Shown piece by piece: positions 38,059 to 47,940 of a stretch of DNA of 64,000 nucleotides (the stretch's first letter is position 1; each line of letters starts with the position of its first letter). This DNA comes from Flavobacteriaceae bacterium NBU2973 (GTDB lineage: Bacteria; Bacteroidota; Bacteroidia; Flavobacteriales; Flavobacteriaceae): contig JAOEIQ010000011.1 in assembly GCA_026162565.1 (NCBI GenBank), positions 35,153 to 99,152 of the forward strand, read 5' to 3'. The notes beneath the pieces were generated by a model, which was given only the letters and a program-made list of their open reading frames with translations, did no database searches and had not been told where the DNA came from. The translations under genes and the position numbers were made by a program.

Positions 38059-38274
38059 ATGGCAAAGCAACCAGCAATAGAACAAGACGGATCAATTATT
38101 GAAGCATTATCTAACGCTATGTTTAGAGTAGAGTTAGAAAATGGTCATGTTGTTACCGCTCATATTTCAGGTAAAATGCGAATGCATTATATCAAGTTAT
38201 TACCAGGAGATAAAGTAAAATTAGAAATGAGTCCTTACGATTTATCGAAGGCTCGTATAACCTATAGATACTAG
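38059..38274 (+). CDS. infA: Translation initiation factor IF-1
   Basis: 71 residues, standard length. The OB-fold is recognised from [20 protein letters not shown] and [21 protein letters not shown]-1 blocks the A site during initiation. 12 bp after secY. Confidence 0.97.
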   Translation: MAKQPAIEQDGSIIEALSNAMFRVELENGHVVTAHISGKMRMHYIKLLPGDKVKLEMSPYDLSKARITYRY

Positions 38275-38299
38275 TTAAGTATTTAAAATTTAAAAACAG

Positions 38300-38416
38300 A
38301 TGAAAGTAAGAGCATCAGTTAAAAAAAGAAGTGCAGATTGTAAAATCGTACGAAGAAAAGGTAGACTTTACGTAATTAATAAAAAGAATCCTAGATTTAA
38401 ACAAAGACAAGGTTAA
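38300..38416 (+). CDS. rpmJ: 50S ribosomal protein L36
   Basis: 38 residues, too short for most gene callers' cut-offs but certain by position and sequence: [20 protein letters not shown], then [17 protein letters not shown]. Of the four zinc ligands in the Cys-type L36 (positions 11, 14, 27 and 32), only Cys14 is kept; Ser11, Asn27 and Arg32 replace the others. It is therefore a zinc-free form. It lies between infA and the first repeated spacer. Confidence 0.96.
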   Translation: MKVRASVKKRSADCKIVRRKGRLYVINKKNPRFKQRQG

Positions 38417-38420
38417 AAAA

Positions 38421-38516
38421 GACACTAGTCATTAGTCATTAGTAGTTAGATGAATCTGTTCGAAATAGAAATGTTTAGGATTCTAACAACTAAAGCTAAC
38501 AGCTAAAAACTAAAAA
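38421..38516 (+). repeat. Palindromic spacer repeat, copy A (before rpsM)
   Basis: The whole rpmJ-rpsM spacer is one long imperfect inverted repeat: the left half (about 38425-38456) pairs with the right half (about 38477-38513) around the loop near 38457-38476. It is closely similar to the rpsM-rpsK spacer; from GAATCTGTT to the start codon the two agree at roughly nine of ten positions by eye. It may be a dispersed miniature palindromic element or a ribosomal leader structure. Confidence 0.65.
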
Positions 38517-38518
38517 AT

Positions 38519-38893
38519 ATGGCAAGAATTGCAGGTGTAGACATACCAAAACAAAAAAGAGGAGTAATCTCTTTAACTTATATCTATGGAATAGGTAGAA
38601 GTAGAGCAAAAGATATTTTAGCAACTGCTAAAGTAGACGAAAATACTAAAGTTCAAGATTGGACAGATGACGAAATCGGTAATATACGTGAAGCTGTAGG
38701 AGCTTTTACTATTGAAGGTGAATTGCGTTCTGAAATACAATTAAACATTAAGCGATTAATGGATATTGGATGTTACAGAGGGATTCGTCATAGAGCAGGT
38801 CTTCCTTTAAGAGGGCAACGCACTAAAAACAACTCTAGAACTAGAAAAGGTAGAAGAAAAACTGTTGCTAATAAAAAGAAAGCAACTAAATAA
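38519..38893 (+). CDS. rpsM: 30S ribosomal protein S13
   Basis: 124 residues. [34 protein letters not shown] and [19 protein letters not shown] are typical. S13 contacts both tRNAs and forms intersubunit bridges. It starts the alpha-operon block and is flanked on both sides by copies of the palindromic spacer. Confidence 0.97.
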   Translation: MARIAGVDIPKQKRGVISLTYIYGIGRSRAKDILATAKVDENTKVQDWTDDEIGNIREAVGAFTIEGELRSEIQLNIKRLMDIGCYRGIRHRAGLPLRGQRTKNNSRTRKGRRKTVANKKKATK

Positions 38894-38899
38894 TAATTA

Positions 38900-38995
38900 G
38901 ACAGTAGTCATTAGTATTTGGACGTTAGAAGAATCTGTTTGAAATGAAAGTTTAGGATTCCAATAACTAAAAGCTAACAACTAGAAACTAAAAAA
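38900..38995 (+). repeat. Palindromic spacer repeat, copy B (before rpsK)
   Basis: Second copy of the element at 38421-38516, in the same orientation and at the same distance from the next start codon. It shares GTAGTCATTAG, GAATCTGTTTGAAAT-like, GTTTAGGATTC and the A-rich end CTAACAACTAGAAACTAAAA. It too can fold into a long imperfect hairpin, with GAATC pairing to GATTC at the top. Confidence 0.65.
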
Positions 38996-38997
38996 AT

Positions 38998-39381
38998 ATG
39001 GCAAAGTCAAGCGCAAAAAAACGTAAAGTTATTGTAGAGTCTGTAGGTGAAGCTCACATTACAGCATCTTTTAACAATATTATTATTTCACTTACCAATA
39101 AAAAAGGAGACGTAATTTCATGGTCCTCTGCTGGTAAAATGGGATTCAAAGGTTCTAAAAAGAACACACCTTATGCAGCACAATTAGCAGCAGAAAATGC
39201 TGTAGAAGTTGCAAAAGAAGCAGGATTACGTAAAGTGAAAGTATATGTAAAAGGTCCTGGAAATGGTAGAGAATCTGCTATTAGATCAATACATAATGGA
39301 GGAATTGAAGTAACAGAAATAATAGATGTTACTCCAATGCCACACAATGGATGTCGTCCTCCAAAAAGAAGAAGAGTATAA
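38998..39381 (+). CDS. rpsK: 30S ribosomal protein S11
   Basis: 127 residues. [40 protein letters not shown] and the end [19 protein letters not shown] identify S11, which lies on the 30S platform near the mRNA exit. Confidence 0.97.
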   Translation: MAKSSAKKRKVIVESVGEAHITASFNNIIISLTNKKGDVISWSSAGKMGFKGSKKNTPYAAQLAAENAVEVAKEAGLRKVKVYVKGPGNGRESAIRSIHNGGIEVTEIIDVTPMPHNGCRPPKRRRV

Positions 39382-39388
39382 ACTGAAC

Positions 39389-39492
39389 TAATTTCAGTTT
39401 TTATTACAAAGAAAACAATATTAAGTATAACAACGAGAGGATTCTAGTTATCGAAGGATTAACTTACAAGACCTGAATTCATAACTACTCTC
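39389..39492 (+). other. Inverted repeats in the rpsK-rpsD spacer
   Basis: The 125-bp spacer starts with AACTGAA...TTTCAGTTTT, a short hairpin. Further on, GAGAG and TAGTTAT (about 39434-39452) pair with ATAACTA and CTCTC (about 39481-39494), enclosing GAATTC/GATTC sequences. The spacer differs in sequence from copies A and B but is again an imperfect palindrome. In E. coli S4 controls this operon through structured message; this is only an analogy. Confidence 0.4.
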
Positions 39493-39506
39493 AAAACTAA
39501 TTTAAA

Positions 39507-40112
39507 ATGGCAAGATATACTGGTCCTAAAACTAAAGTAGCTCGTAAATTTGGTGAAGCTATTTTTGGAGAAGATAAATCTTTTGAAAAAAGAAATTATC
39601 CTCCAGGTCAACACGGAAACAACAGAAGACGTGGAAAAAAATCTGAATACGCTATCCAATTAATGGAAAAGCAAAAAGCTAAATATACTTATGGTATTTT
39701 AGAGCGTCAATTCAGAAACTTATTCAAAAAAGCAACAGCTGCTCAAGGAATTACAGGTGAAGTTTTATTACAATTATGTGAGTCTCGTTTAGACAACGTA
39801 GTGTATAGAATGGGAATCTCTCCTTCAAGAAGCGGAGCAAGACAATTAGTGTCTCACAGACACATTACGGTAAATGGGGAAATCGTTAATATCCCTTCTT
39901 ACTCTTTAAAAGCAGGAGATGTTGTAAGTGTTAGAGAAAAGTCTAAATCTTTAGAAGCAATTAATGCTTCATTAGCTAACTCTAGTAATGTTTACGAATG
40001 GATTACTTGGAATAATGATACAAAGACTGGAACATACGTTTCTGTTCCTGCTAGAATTCAAATTCCAGAAAACATTAATGAGCAATACATCGTCGAGTTA
40101 TACTCTAAATAA
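39507..40112 (+). CDS. rpsD: 30S ribosomal protein S4
   Basis: 201 residues. [20 protein letters not shown] at the start and an S4 RNA-binding domain ([31 protein letters not shown], cited by LDNVVYRMG and [10 protein letters not shown]) identify S4. It lacks the N-terminal zinc cysteines. S4 initiates 30S body assembly and is the alpha-operon regulator in E. coli. Confidence 0.97.
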   Translation: MARYTGPKTKVARKFGEAIFGEDKSFEKRNYPPGQHGNNRRRGKKSEYAIQLMEKQKAKYTYGILERQFRNLFKKATAAQGITGEVLLQLCESRLDNVVYRMGISPSRSGARQLVSHRHITVNGEIVNIPSYSLKAGDVVSVREKSKSLEAINASLANSSNVYEWITWNNDTKTGTYVSVPARIQIPENINEQYIVELYSK

Positions 40113-40208
40113 TAAATTAATCATATTGGTATTTAGCCAAAGGATTTGCTAGTGGTCTTCAAACTTTTAAATCGCGCAACTAAATAACAATTAAAACGAA
40201 GACAAAAA

Positions 40209-41201
40209 ATGGCAATATTAAATTTTCAAAAGCCTGATAAAGTAGTTTTAGTAGATTCTACTGACTTTGAAGGTAAGTTCGAATTTAGACCTTTAGAACC
40301 TGGCTATGGTTTAACAGTAGGTAACGCTCTTAGAAGAGTTTTACTTTCTTCATTAGAAGGTTTTGCAATTACATCAGTTAGAATTGAAGGAGTAGAGCAT
40401 GAGTTTTCTACAATTCCGGGAGTTGTAGAAGATGTAACTGAAATTATCTTAAACCTTAAGCAGTTACGTTTAAAGCGTCAAATAGATGAGGTAGACAATG
40501 AGTCTGTTTCTATTTCAATTTCAGGTCAAGAACAAATTACTGCTGGAGACTTCCAGAAATTTATTTCAGGATTTCAAGTTTTAAATTCAGAATTAGTAAT
40601 CTGTAATTTAGATCCTAAAGTGAACATTAATATGGAAATCACTATCGAAAAAGGTAGAGGTTATGTTCCAGCTGAAGAAAATAAAAAAGCATCTGCTCCG
40701 TTAGGAACAATTTTCACAGATTCTATTTATACTCCAATTAAAAATGTAAAGTATAGTATTGAAAATTTCCGTGTAGAGCAAAAAACAGATTACGAAAAAT
40801 TAGTTTTCGAAATTCTAACAGATGGTTCTATCAATCCACAGGATGCTTTAACAGAAGCTGCTAAAATATTAATTCACCACTTCATGTTATTCTCTGATGA
40901 AAGAATCACTTTAGAAGCTGATGAAATTGCTCAAACAGAAACTTATGATGAAGAATCACTTCATATGAGACAATTACTAAAAACGAAATTAGTTGATATG
41001 GATCTGTCTGTTCGTGCTTTAAACTGTTTAAAGGCTGCAGAAGTAGATACATTAGGTGATTTAGTATCATTCAATAAAAACGATTTAATGAAGTTCCGTA
41101 ATTTTGGTAAGAAATCATTAACAGAGCTAGAAGAACTAGTTAATGTTAAAGGCCTTACTTTCGGAATGGATTTAGGTAAATATAAATTAGATAAAGACTA
41201 A
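40209..41201 (+). CDS. rpoA: RNA polymerase alpha subunit
   Basis: 330 residues. The N-terminal dimerisation domain (about 10-235) includes [20 protein letters not shown] and [15 protein letters not shown] sequence; the C-terminal domain (about 255-325) has [19 protein letters not shown] and [13 protein letters not shown], which contact UP elements and activators. It follows rpsD after a 96-bp gap and precedes rplQ. Confidence 0.97.
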   Translation: MAILNFQKPDKVVLVDSTDFEGKFEFRPLEPGYGLTVGNALRRVLLSSLEGFAITSVRIEGVEHEFSTIPGVVEDVTEIILNLKQLRLKRQIDEVDNESVSISISGQEQITAGDFQKFISGFQVLNSELVICNLDPKVNINMEITIEKGRGYVPAEENKKASAPLGTIFTDSIYTPIKNVKYSIENFRVEQKTDYEKLVFEILTDGSINPQDALTEAAKILIHHFMLFSDERITLEADEIAQTETYDEESLHMRQLLKTKLVDMDLSVRALNCLKAAEVDTLGDLVSFNKNDLMKFRNFGKKSLTELEELVNVKGLTFGMDLGKYKLDKD

Positions 41202-41264
41202 ACTCTCTCATAGTTTGCTCCTTCATAAAGAGGTTGAGCAAGATGAAAGTTAAATTAAAATGTC

Positions 41265-41735
41265 ATGAGACACGGAAAAAAAGTAAACCATTTAGGTAGA
41301 AAAACAGCTCACAGAAAAGCAATGTTGGCTAATATGGCCTGTTCTTTAATAGAGCACAAGCGAATTAATACAACTGTTGCTAAAGCAAAAGCTTTAAAGC
41401 AATTTGTAGAGCCAATGATTACAAAATCTAAAGAAGATACAACTCACAACAGACGTATTGTTTTCTCTAGATTAAGACAAAAAGATGCTGTTGCTGAATT
41501 GTTTAGAGACGTAGCTGCAAAAGTTGGTGATCGTCCAGGAGGTTATACTCGTATTATTAAATTGGGTAATCGTTTAGGTGATAACGCTGATATGGCAATG
41601 ATCGAATTAGTAGATTATAACGACATCTACAATGCAGATAAGAAGCCTAAAAAGTCAACACGTAGAAGTAGAAGAGGAGGAAGTAAAGCAGTTACGCCAC
41701 CTGTAGATACTAAAGCTACTAACGAAGAAGAATAG
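41265..41735 (+). CDS. rplQ: 50S ribosomal protein L17
   Basis: 156 residues. [20 protein letters not shown] and [20 protein letters not shown] identify L17. About 35 residues follow the usual end, first basic ([11 protein letters not shown]) and then acidic (ATNEEE), an extension common in this phylum. Last gene of the supercluster, followed by a strong terminator. Confidence 0.97.
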   Translation: MRHGKKVNHLGRKTAHRKAMLANMACSLIEHKRINTTVAKAKALKQFVEPMITKSKEDTTHNRRIVFSRLRQKDAVAELFRDVAAKVGDRPGGYTRIIKLGNRLGDNADMAMIELVDYNDIYNADKKPKKSTRRSRRGGSKAVTPPVDTKATNEEE

Positions 41736-41853
41736 TTGCACTATGCAAATGAAGAAATGTATAAAAAGTAATGTCTATTTTAACAAAGACTTATGCATTT
41801 TCTTTAAAATTTTAAACCTCGATTATCGAGTGTTAATAAACTTTTGAAAATAT

Positions 41854-41885
41854 AAAGGATAAACTTTTTAGTTTATCCTTTTTTT
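41854..41885 (+). terminator. Terminator of the ribosomal supercluster
   Basis: A perfect 12-bp stem (41854-41865 with 41870-41881), a TTTT loop and a continuing T run to 41885 lie 119 bases after rplQ. A weaker, imperfect stem around 41752-41815 precedes it. Confidence 0.88.
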
Positions 41886-41912
41886 ATGGATTTTTGTAAA
41901 ACTTTTTTTTAA

Positions 41913-43022
41913 ATGAAATACCAAAAACTACGAAAAGCAATTATTTTACTGGCAGATGGAACTATTTTTCATGGAAAATCTGTAGGTAATAAAGAAGGGA
42001 CAGCCTTTGGAGAAGTATGTTTTAATACTGGAATGACAGGCTATCAAGAAATCTTTACAGACCCATCTTATTTTGGACAATTAATGGTAACTACTAATGC
42101 TCATATTGGTAATTACGGAATAAAGAATGAAGAAATAGAATCTGATTCTGTTAAGATAGCTGGACTAATTTGCAAAAACTTTAGTTATAACTATTCTAGA
42201 GTCGGAGGAGATGATTCATTAGAAAACTTTTTAAATCAGAATAACTTATTTGCTATTTCTGATGTAGATACAAGAGCATTAGTGTCGCACATTAGAGATA
42301 ATGGCGCCATGAATGCGGTTATTTCCACAAGAGTAGATGAGATAGACACGTTAAAAAGTGAATTAGCCGAAGTGCCAAGCATGGAAGGTTTAGAGTTGGC
42401 CTCTAAAGTGTCTACTAAAGAACCATATTTTGTTGGAGATGAGAATGCTTCAGTTAAAATTGCAGCAGTTGACATAGGTATAAAAAAGAATATTCTTCGA
42501 AATTTTGCTAAAAGAGATACTTACATTAAAGTATTCCCTTACGATGCTAAATTTGAAGATTTACAGGAGTGGAATCCTGATGGATATTTCTTTTCTAATG
42601 GACCTGGAGATCCAGAGCCTTTAGTTCAAGCTCAAGAAACTGCTAAAGAGATTATTAAAAGAGATTTACCATTATTTGGTATTTGTTTAGGACACCAAGT
42701 AATTGCTTTAGCAAATGGTGTTTCTACCTATAAAATGCACAATGGACATAGAGGCATTAATCATCCTGTTAAAAATTTAGTTACAGGTAAAGGAGAAATT
42801 ACGTCGCAGAATCATGGTTTTGCTGTAAATCGAGAAGAAGCAGAGGCGCATCCAGATTTAGAAATAACACATGTGCATTTAAACGATCAAACTGTGGCAG
42901 GTTTAGCAATGAAATCTAAAAATTGTTTTTCAGTACAGTATCATCCAGAAGCCAGTCCTGGACCAAACGATGCAAAATACTTGTTTGATCAGTTTATTGA
43001 TAATATCAAGAAAGCAAACTAA
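41913..43022 (+). CDS. carA: Carbamoyl-phosphate synthase small subunit
   Basis: 369 residues. The N-terminal CPSase domain begins AIILLADGTIFHGKSVGNK. The C-terminal class I glutamine amidotransferase has nucleophile Cys258 (FGICLGHQ) and the His344/Glu346 pair (QYHPEASPGP). It frees ammonia from glutamine for the large subunit CarB, feeding pyrimidine and arginine synthesis in the cytoplasm. carB is not in the window. It stands between the rplQ terminator and its own terminator, so it is a single-gene unit. Confidence 0.96.
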   Translation: MKYQKLRKAIILLADGTIFHGKSVGNKEGTAFGEVCFNTGMTGYQEIFTDPSYFGQLMVTTNAHIGNYGIKNEEIESDSVKIAGLICKNFSYNYSRVGGDDSLENFLNQNNLFAISDVDTRALVSHIRDNGAMNAVISTRVDEIDTLKSELAEVPSMEGLELASKVSTKEPYFVGDENASVKIAAVDIGIKKNILRNFAKRDTYIKVFPYDAKFEDLQEWNPDGYFFSNGPGDPEPLVQAQETAKEIIKRDLPLFGICLGHQVIALANGVSTYKMHNGHRGINHPVKNLVTGKGEITSQNHGFAVNREEAEAHPDLEITHVHLNDQTVAGLAMKSKNCFSVQYHPEASPGPNDAKYLFDQFIDNIKKAN

Positions 43023-43060
43023 CAAAAAAGCAATGAATTTTATTTCATTGCTTTTTTGTT
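43021..43060 (+). terminator. carA terminator
   Basis: A perfect 17-bp stem (43021-43037 with 43044-43060) with a six-base loop overlaps the carA stop codon and carries an A run on the left and a T run on the right, so it could work in both directions. Confidence 0.88.
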
Positions 43061-43150
43061 ACTAAAACGTTTTAGCAAAAAATCTACTAATTAAGCGTTC
43101 GTAAAAATTAATTACATATAACTATTTTGTAAATTCGTAATCTGAAAAAC

Positions 43151-44498
<1,348 letters not shown>

Positions 44499-44518
44499 AA
44501 TTCAAAACCTATAAATCT

Positions 44519-44554
44519 AAAGCGATTATTAATTTAATAATAATCGCTTTTTTT
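44519..44554 (+). terminator. eno terminator
   Basis: A perfect 13-bp stem (44519-44531 with 44538-44550), a six-base loop (ATTTAA) and a T run to 44554 lie 20 bases after the stop codon of eno. Confidence 0.9.
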
Positions 44555-44671
44555 AGTCCATAATTTTTATCAATATAACAATTATTAAATCCTTTGTTAG
44601 TAAGCTTTATAAATCGCGACATATTTTGTAATTTAGCAATCCGCAAAAAACAAGAAAAATTCTAAAACTAT

Positions 44672-45958
44672 ATGTCAGATAAAGCTACATTAGAGATAAA
44701 TGGTGGGAAATATGAATTTCCTTTAATAGTTGGAACAGAGAATGAAGTTGCCATCGATATAAAAAACTTAAGAAGTACTACAAATGGCTTAATAACAATA
44801 GATCCAGGATACAAAAATACAGGTTCTTGTGAGAGTGCTATTACCTTTTTAGATGGTGAAAAAGGTATTTTAAGATATAGAGGATACTCAATTGAAGAGT
44901 TAGCAGAAAAGGCAGATTTTTTAGAGGTTGCTTTTTTATTAATTTTTGGAGAATTACCTACTAAAGAGCAGTTAGATAAATTTCATGCAGATATCAAAGC
45001 ACAATCTGTTGTAGATGAAGACGTCCGCAAAATAGTTGATGCGTTTCCTAAATCTGCACATCCAATGGGAGTTATCGCCTCATTAACTAGTGCATTAACA
45101 GCTTTTAATCCGTCTTCAGTAAATGTGAACTCTGAAGAAGCAATGTACAAAGCCATAGTAAAAATATTAGGTAAATTCCCTGTGTTGGTTGCGTGGACAC
45201 ACCGTAAAAAGCAAGGTTTACCTTTAGATTATGGTGACAAAAATTTGGGATATGTTGAGAACATCTTAAAAATGATGTTTAAACAACCTAACGAAGAATA
45301 TGTGTTAAATCCAATTTTAATAAATGCTTTAGATAAGCTATTAATACTACATGCAGATCATGAACAAAACTGTTCTACATCTACAGTTAGAATTGCAGGT
45401 TCTTCTCATGTTGGATTATTTGCATCACTATCAACTGGTATTTCTGCTCTTTGGGGACCGCTTCATGGTGGTGCTAATCAAGCAGTTTTAGAAATGTTAG
45501 AAGCTATAAAAGAAGATGGAGGTGATACAGCAAAATATATGGCTAAAGCTAAAGACAAAGATGATCCTTTCCGTTTAATGGGATTTGGACATAGAGTTTA
45601 TAAAAATTTCGATCCTAGAGCAAGAATTATTAAAGTTGCTGCTGATGAAGTATTAGCAGATTTAGGAGTTGAAGATCCTATTTTAGATATCGCTAAAGGA
45701 TTAGAGCAAGAAGCTTTAAGAGACGATTATTTTGTAAAACGTAAACTGTATCCAAATGTTGACTTCTATTCTGGAATTATCTATAGAGCTATGGGAATTC
45801 CTGTAGAGATGTTTACAGTCATGTTTGCCCTAGGGCGTTTACCAGGTTGGATTGCTCAATGGCGCGAGATGCGTCTACGCCAAGAGCCTATTGGACGTCC
45901 AAGACAAATTTATACTGGCGAAACCTTAAGATCTTTTACATCTATTTCTAATAGATAA
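44672..45958 (+). CDS. gltA: Citrate synthase
   Basis: 428 residues, the type II (hexamer-type) bacterial length. It condenses acetyl-CoA and oxaloacetate at the entry to the TCA cycle. Motifs are the N-terminal LEINGGKYEFPLIVGTENE, SSHVGLFASLSTGISALWGP with LHGGAN, GFGHRVYKNFDPRA (catalytic His) and NVDFYSGI (catalytic Asp). It is a monocistronic gene with a long-armed terminator. Confidence 0.97.
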   Translation: MSDKATLEINGGKYEFPLIVGTENEVAIDIKNLRSTTNGLITIDPGYKNTGSCESAITFLDGEKGILRYRGYSIEELAEKADFLEVAFLLIFGELPTKEQLDKFHADIKAQSVVDEDVRKIVDAFPKSAHPMGVIASLTSALTAFNPSSVNVNSEEAMYKAIVKILGKFPVLVAWTHRKKQGLPLDYGDKNLGYVENILKMMFKQPNEEYVLNPILINALDKLLILHADHEQNCSTSTVRIAGSSHVGLFASLSTGISALWGPLHGGANQAVLEMLEAIKEDGGDTAKYMAKAKDKDDPFRLMGFGHRVYKNFDPRARIIKVAADEVLADLGVEDPILDIAKGLEQEALRDDYFVKRKLYPNVDFYSGIIYRAMGIPVEMFTVMFALGRLPGWIAQWREMRLRQEPIGRPRQIYTGETLRSFTSISNR

Positions 45959-45978
45959 GAGTTTATTAAAACAGAAAC

Positions 45979-46047
45979 AATGTCATTCTATAAAAGTGTG
46001 AATTTCTAAAATAGATTTTGGTACTTTTATAGAATGACATTTTTTTT
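45979..46047 (+). terminator. gltA terminator with long stem and large loop
   Basis: Perfect 19-base arms (45979-45997 with 46023-46041) enclose a 25-base loop and end in a run of T to 46047, seven bases before the next ATG. The T run sits right in front of the next gene, so that gene needs either read-through or a promoter inside this structure. Confidence 0.8.
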
Positions 46048-46053
46048 AAAACT

Positions 46054-46968
46054 ATGTTAGAACTCAATATAAAAAACGAAACCTCTAGATTACGAGCTGT
46101 AGTTCTAGGAATAGCTAAAAGTAATGGGCCAACACCAAAAGTAGACGATTGTTACGACCCTAAAAGCAGACAACACGTTTTAGCAGGTACTTACCCTAAA
46201 GAGACTGATATGGTAAACGAAATGGAAGCCGTAGCTCGAGTTTTTGATAAGTATGATGTAAAAGTGTTTCGCCCTAAAATTATTGAAGATTACAATCAAA
46301 TTTTTTCAAGAGACATTGCTTTTGTTATTGATGATAAAATGATTAAAGCCAATATATTACCAGATCGTGATCGTGAAATTGAAGCTATCGAGCATGTATG
46401 GATGCAAGTTGAAAAAGAAAAACGTATAAAATTGCCTTCAGACTGTCATGTTGAAGGAGGTGATGTTATGCCCTGGAACGATTATATTTTTATTGGCACA
46501 TATTCTGGTGAAGACTATTCAGATTATATAACTGCTAGAACTAATATGAATGCAGTAAATGCTATAAAAGACTTGTTTCCTAAAAAGATAGTTAAATCAT
46601 TTGAACTTCGAAAAAGTAATACAGATCCTAAAGAAAATGCATTGCATTTGGATTGTTGTTTTCAACCTATAGGAAAAGATAAAGCCATTATTCATAAAAA
46701 CGGATTTCTAGTAGAAAGTGAATACCATTGGTTGGTTGATTACTTTGGAAAAGATAATGTGTTTGAAATATCCAAAGACGAGATGTATAATATGAATAGT
46801 AATATTTTTTCCATATCTGAAGATGTTGTTATTTCTGAATTAAATTTCACAAGACTAAATACATGGTTGCGAGAAAAAGGATTTACAGTTGAAGAAGTTC
46901 CTTACGCAGAAATAGCAAAACAAGAGGGATTATTACGATGTTCAACTATGCCATTAATTAGAGATTAA
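46054..46968 (+). CDS. Arginine deiminase / dimethylarginine hydrolase family enzyme
   Basis: 304 residues of the guanidino-group-modifying superfamily (five-bladed propeller). The catalytic nucleophile is Cys296 in LRCSTMPL, the catalytic histidine is His198 in LHLDCCF, and substrate-binding acidic residues lie in the FSRDIAF and CHVEGGDVM segments. Members act on arginine, methylated arginines or related guanidino compounds in the cytoplasm; the exact substrate cannot be chosen from motifs. It lies 31 bp before ctlX, likely co-transcribed. Confidence 0.8.
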   Translation: MLELNIKNETSRLRAVVLGIAKSNGPTPKVDDCYDPKSRQHVLAGTYPKETDMVNEMEAVARVFDKYDVKVFRPKIIEDYNQIFSRDIAFVIDDKMIKANILPDRDREIEAIEHVWMQVEKEKRIKLPSDCHVEGGDVMPWNDYIFIGTYSGEDYSDYITARTNMNAVNAIKDLFPKKIVKSFELRKSNTDPKENALHLDCCFQPIGKDKAIIHKNGFLVESEYHWLVDYFGKDNVFEISKDEMYNMNSNIFSISEDVVISELNFTRLNTWLREKGFTVEEVPYAEIAKQEGLLRCSTMPLIRD

Positions 46969-46999
46969 TAATAAGTTACTTGGTAAATTTTAAAACTTA

Positions 47000-47935
47000 A
47001 TGCAACAAACTACTAATACTATTTTAATGATTCGTCCTATAGCTTTTAGGATGAATGAGCAAACAGCAGTCAACAACTATTATCAAAAAGTACTTGATAA
47101 TTTGTTGCCAGATACAGTAAATGCCAAAGCTCAATTAGAGTTTGATAATTATGTTGAAAAGTTGAGAGCAATAGGAGTTAATGTTGTTGTAGTAAGTGAT
47201 ACAAACGAGTATGATACTCCCGACTCAATTTTCCCTAATAATTGGATTTCATTTCACGAAAATGGAACTGTTGGATTATACCCAATGTTTGCAGAGAATC
47301 GCCGACTTGAACGTCGAGAAGATATTTTAGTTCAATTAGAATCTCAAGGATTTAGTATAGACACTATAATAGATTATACTTCTGCTGAAGAAGAAGAGGT
47401 TTTTCTTGAAGGTACCGGAAGTTTGTTATTAGATCGTGTAAACAAAAAAGCCTATTGCGCTTTATCTCCAAGAGCAGATGAAGAGTTATTTATAGAGTTT
47501 TGTGAAGACTTCGATTATTTCCCTGTTGTTTTTACTGCTAATCAAACGGTAGATGGTAAACGAGAAGCTATTTATCATACAAATGTTATGATGTGTTTAG
47601 CAGAAACGTTTGCAGTAATCTGTTTAGATAGTATAGATGATAAAAAAGAGCGTAAAAATGTTATCAAACATCTTAAAGAAGATGGAAAAGAAATTATTGC
47701 TATTACTGAAGAGCAGGTAAATAACTTTGCAGGTAATATGCTACAAGTAAAAGGCGATAATGATAAGCGATATTTAATAATGAGTCAAGCAGCATACGAG
47801 TCACTATTACCTACTCAAATAAAATCTATTGAAGCTCATTGTGAGATTATGTCTAGCTCTTTAGATACAATAGAAGCTTGTGGAGGAGGAAGTGCACGCT
47901 GTATGATGGCAGAAGTTTTCTTGCCTAGAAAATAA
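47000..47935 (+). CDS. ctlX: Citrulline utilization hydrolase CtlX
   Basis: 311 residues. It matches the arginine-deiminase-related family called CtlX, linked to citrulline breakdown. Visible elements: TILMIRPIAFRMNEQTAVNN at the start, DSIFPNNWISFH, EGTGSLLLDR, catalytic His193 (YHTNVMM) and Cys301 in GGGSARCMM. With the preceding gene it makes a pair of guanidino/ureido hydrolases. Annotation of substrate rests on family naming; I saw no ornithine or proline enzyme next to it. It ends 5 bp from the converging CpeT-like gene. Confidence 0.83.
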   Translation: MQQTTNTILMIRPIAFRMNEQTAVNNYYQKVLDNLLPDTVNAKAQLEFDNYVEKLRAIGVNVVVVSDTNEYDTPDSIFPNNWISFHENGTVGLYPMFAENRRLERREDILVQLESQGFSIDTIIDYTSAEEEEVFLEGTGSLLLDRVNKKAYCALSPRADEELFIEFCEDFDYFPVVFTANQTVDGKREAIYHTNVMMCLAETFAVICLDSIDDKKERKNVIKHLKEDGKEIIAITEEQVNNFAGNMLQVKGDNDKRYLIMSQAAYESLLPTQIKSIEAHCEIMSSSLDTIEACGGGSARCMMAEVFLPRK

Positions 47936-47940
47936 ATTAT

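Noticed and set aside
38421..38995. Repeats around rpsM as a CRISPR-like or IS-end structure.
   Set aside because: Only two copies, each about 100 nt and separated by a conserved gene, with no spacer array, transposase or terminal target duplication.
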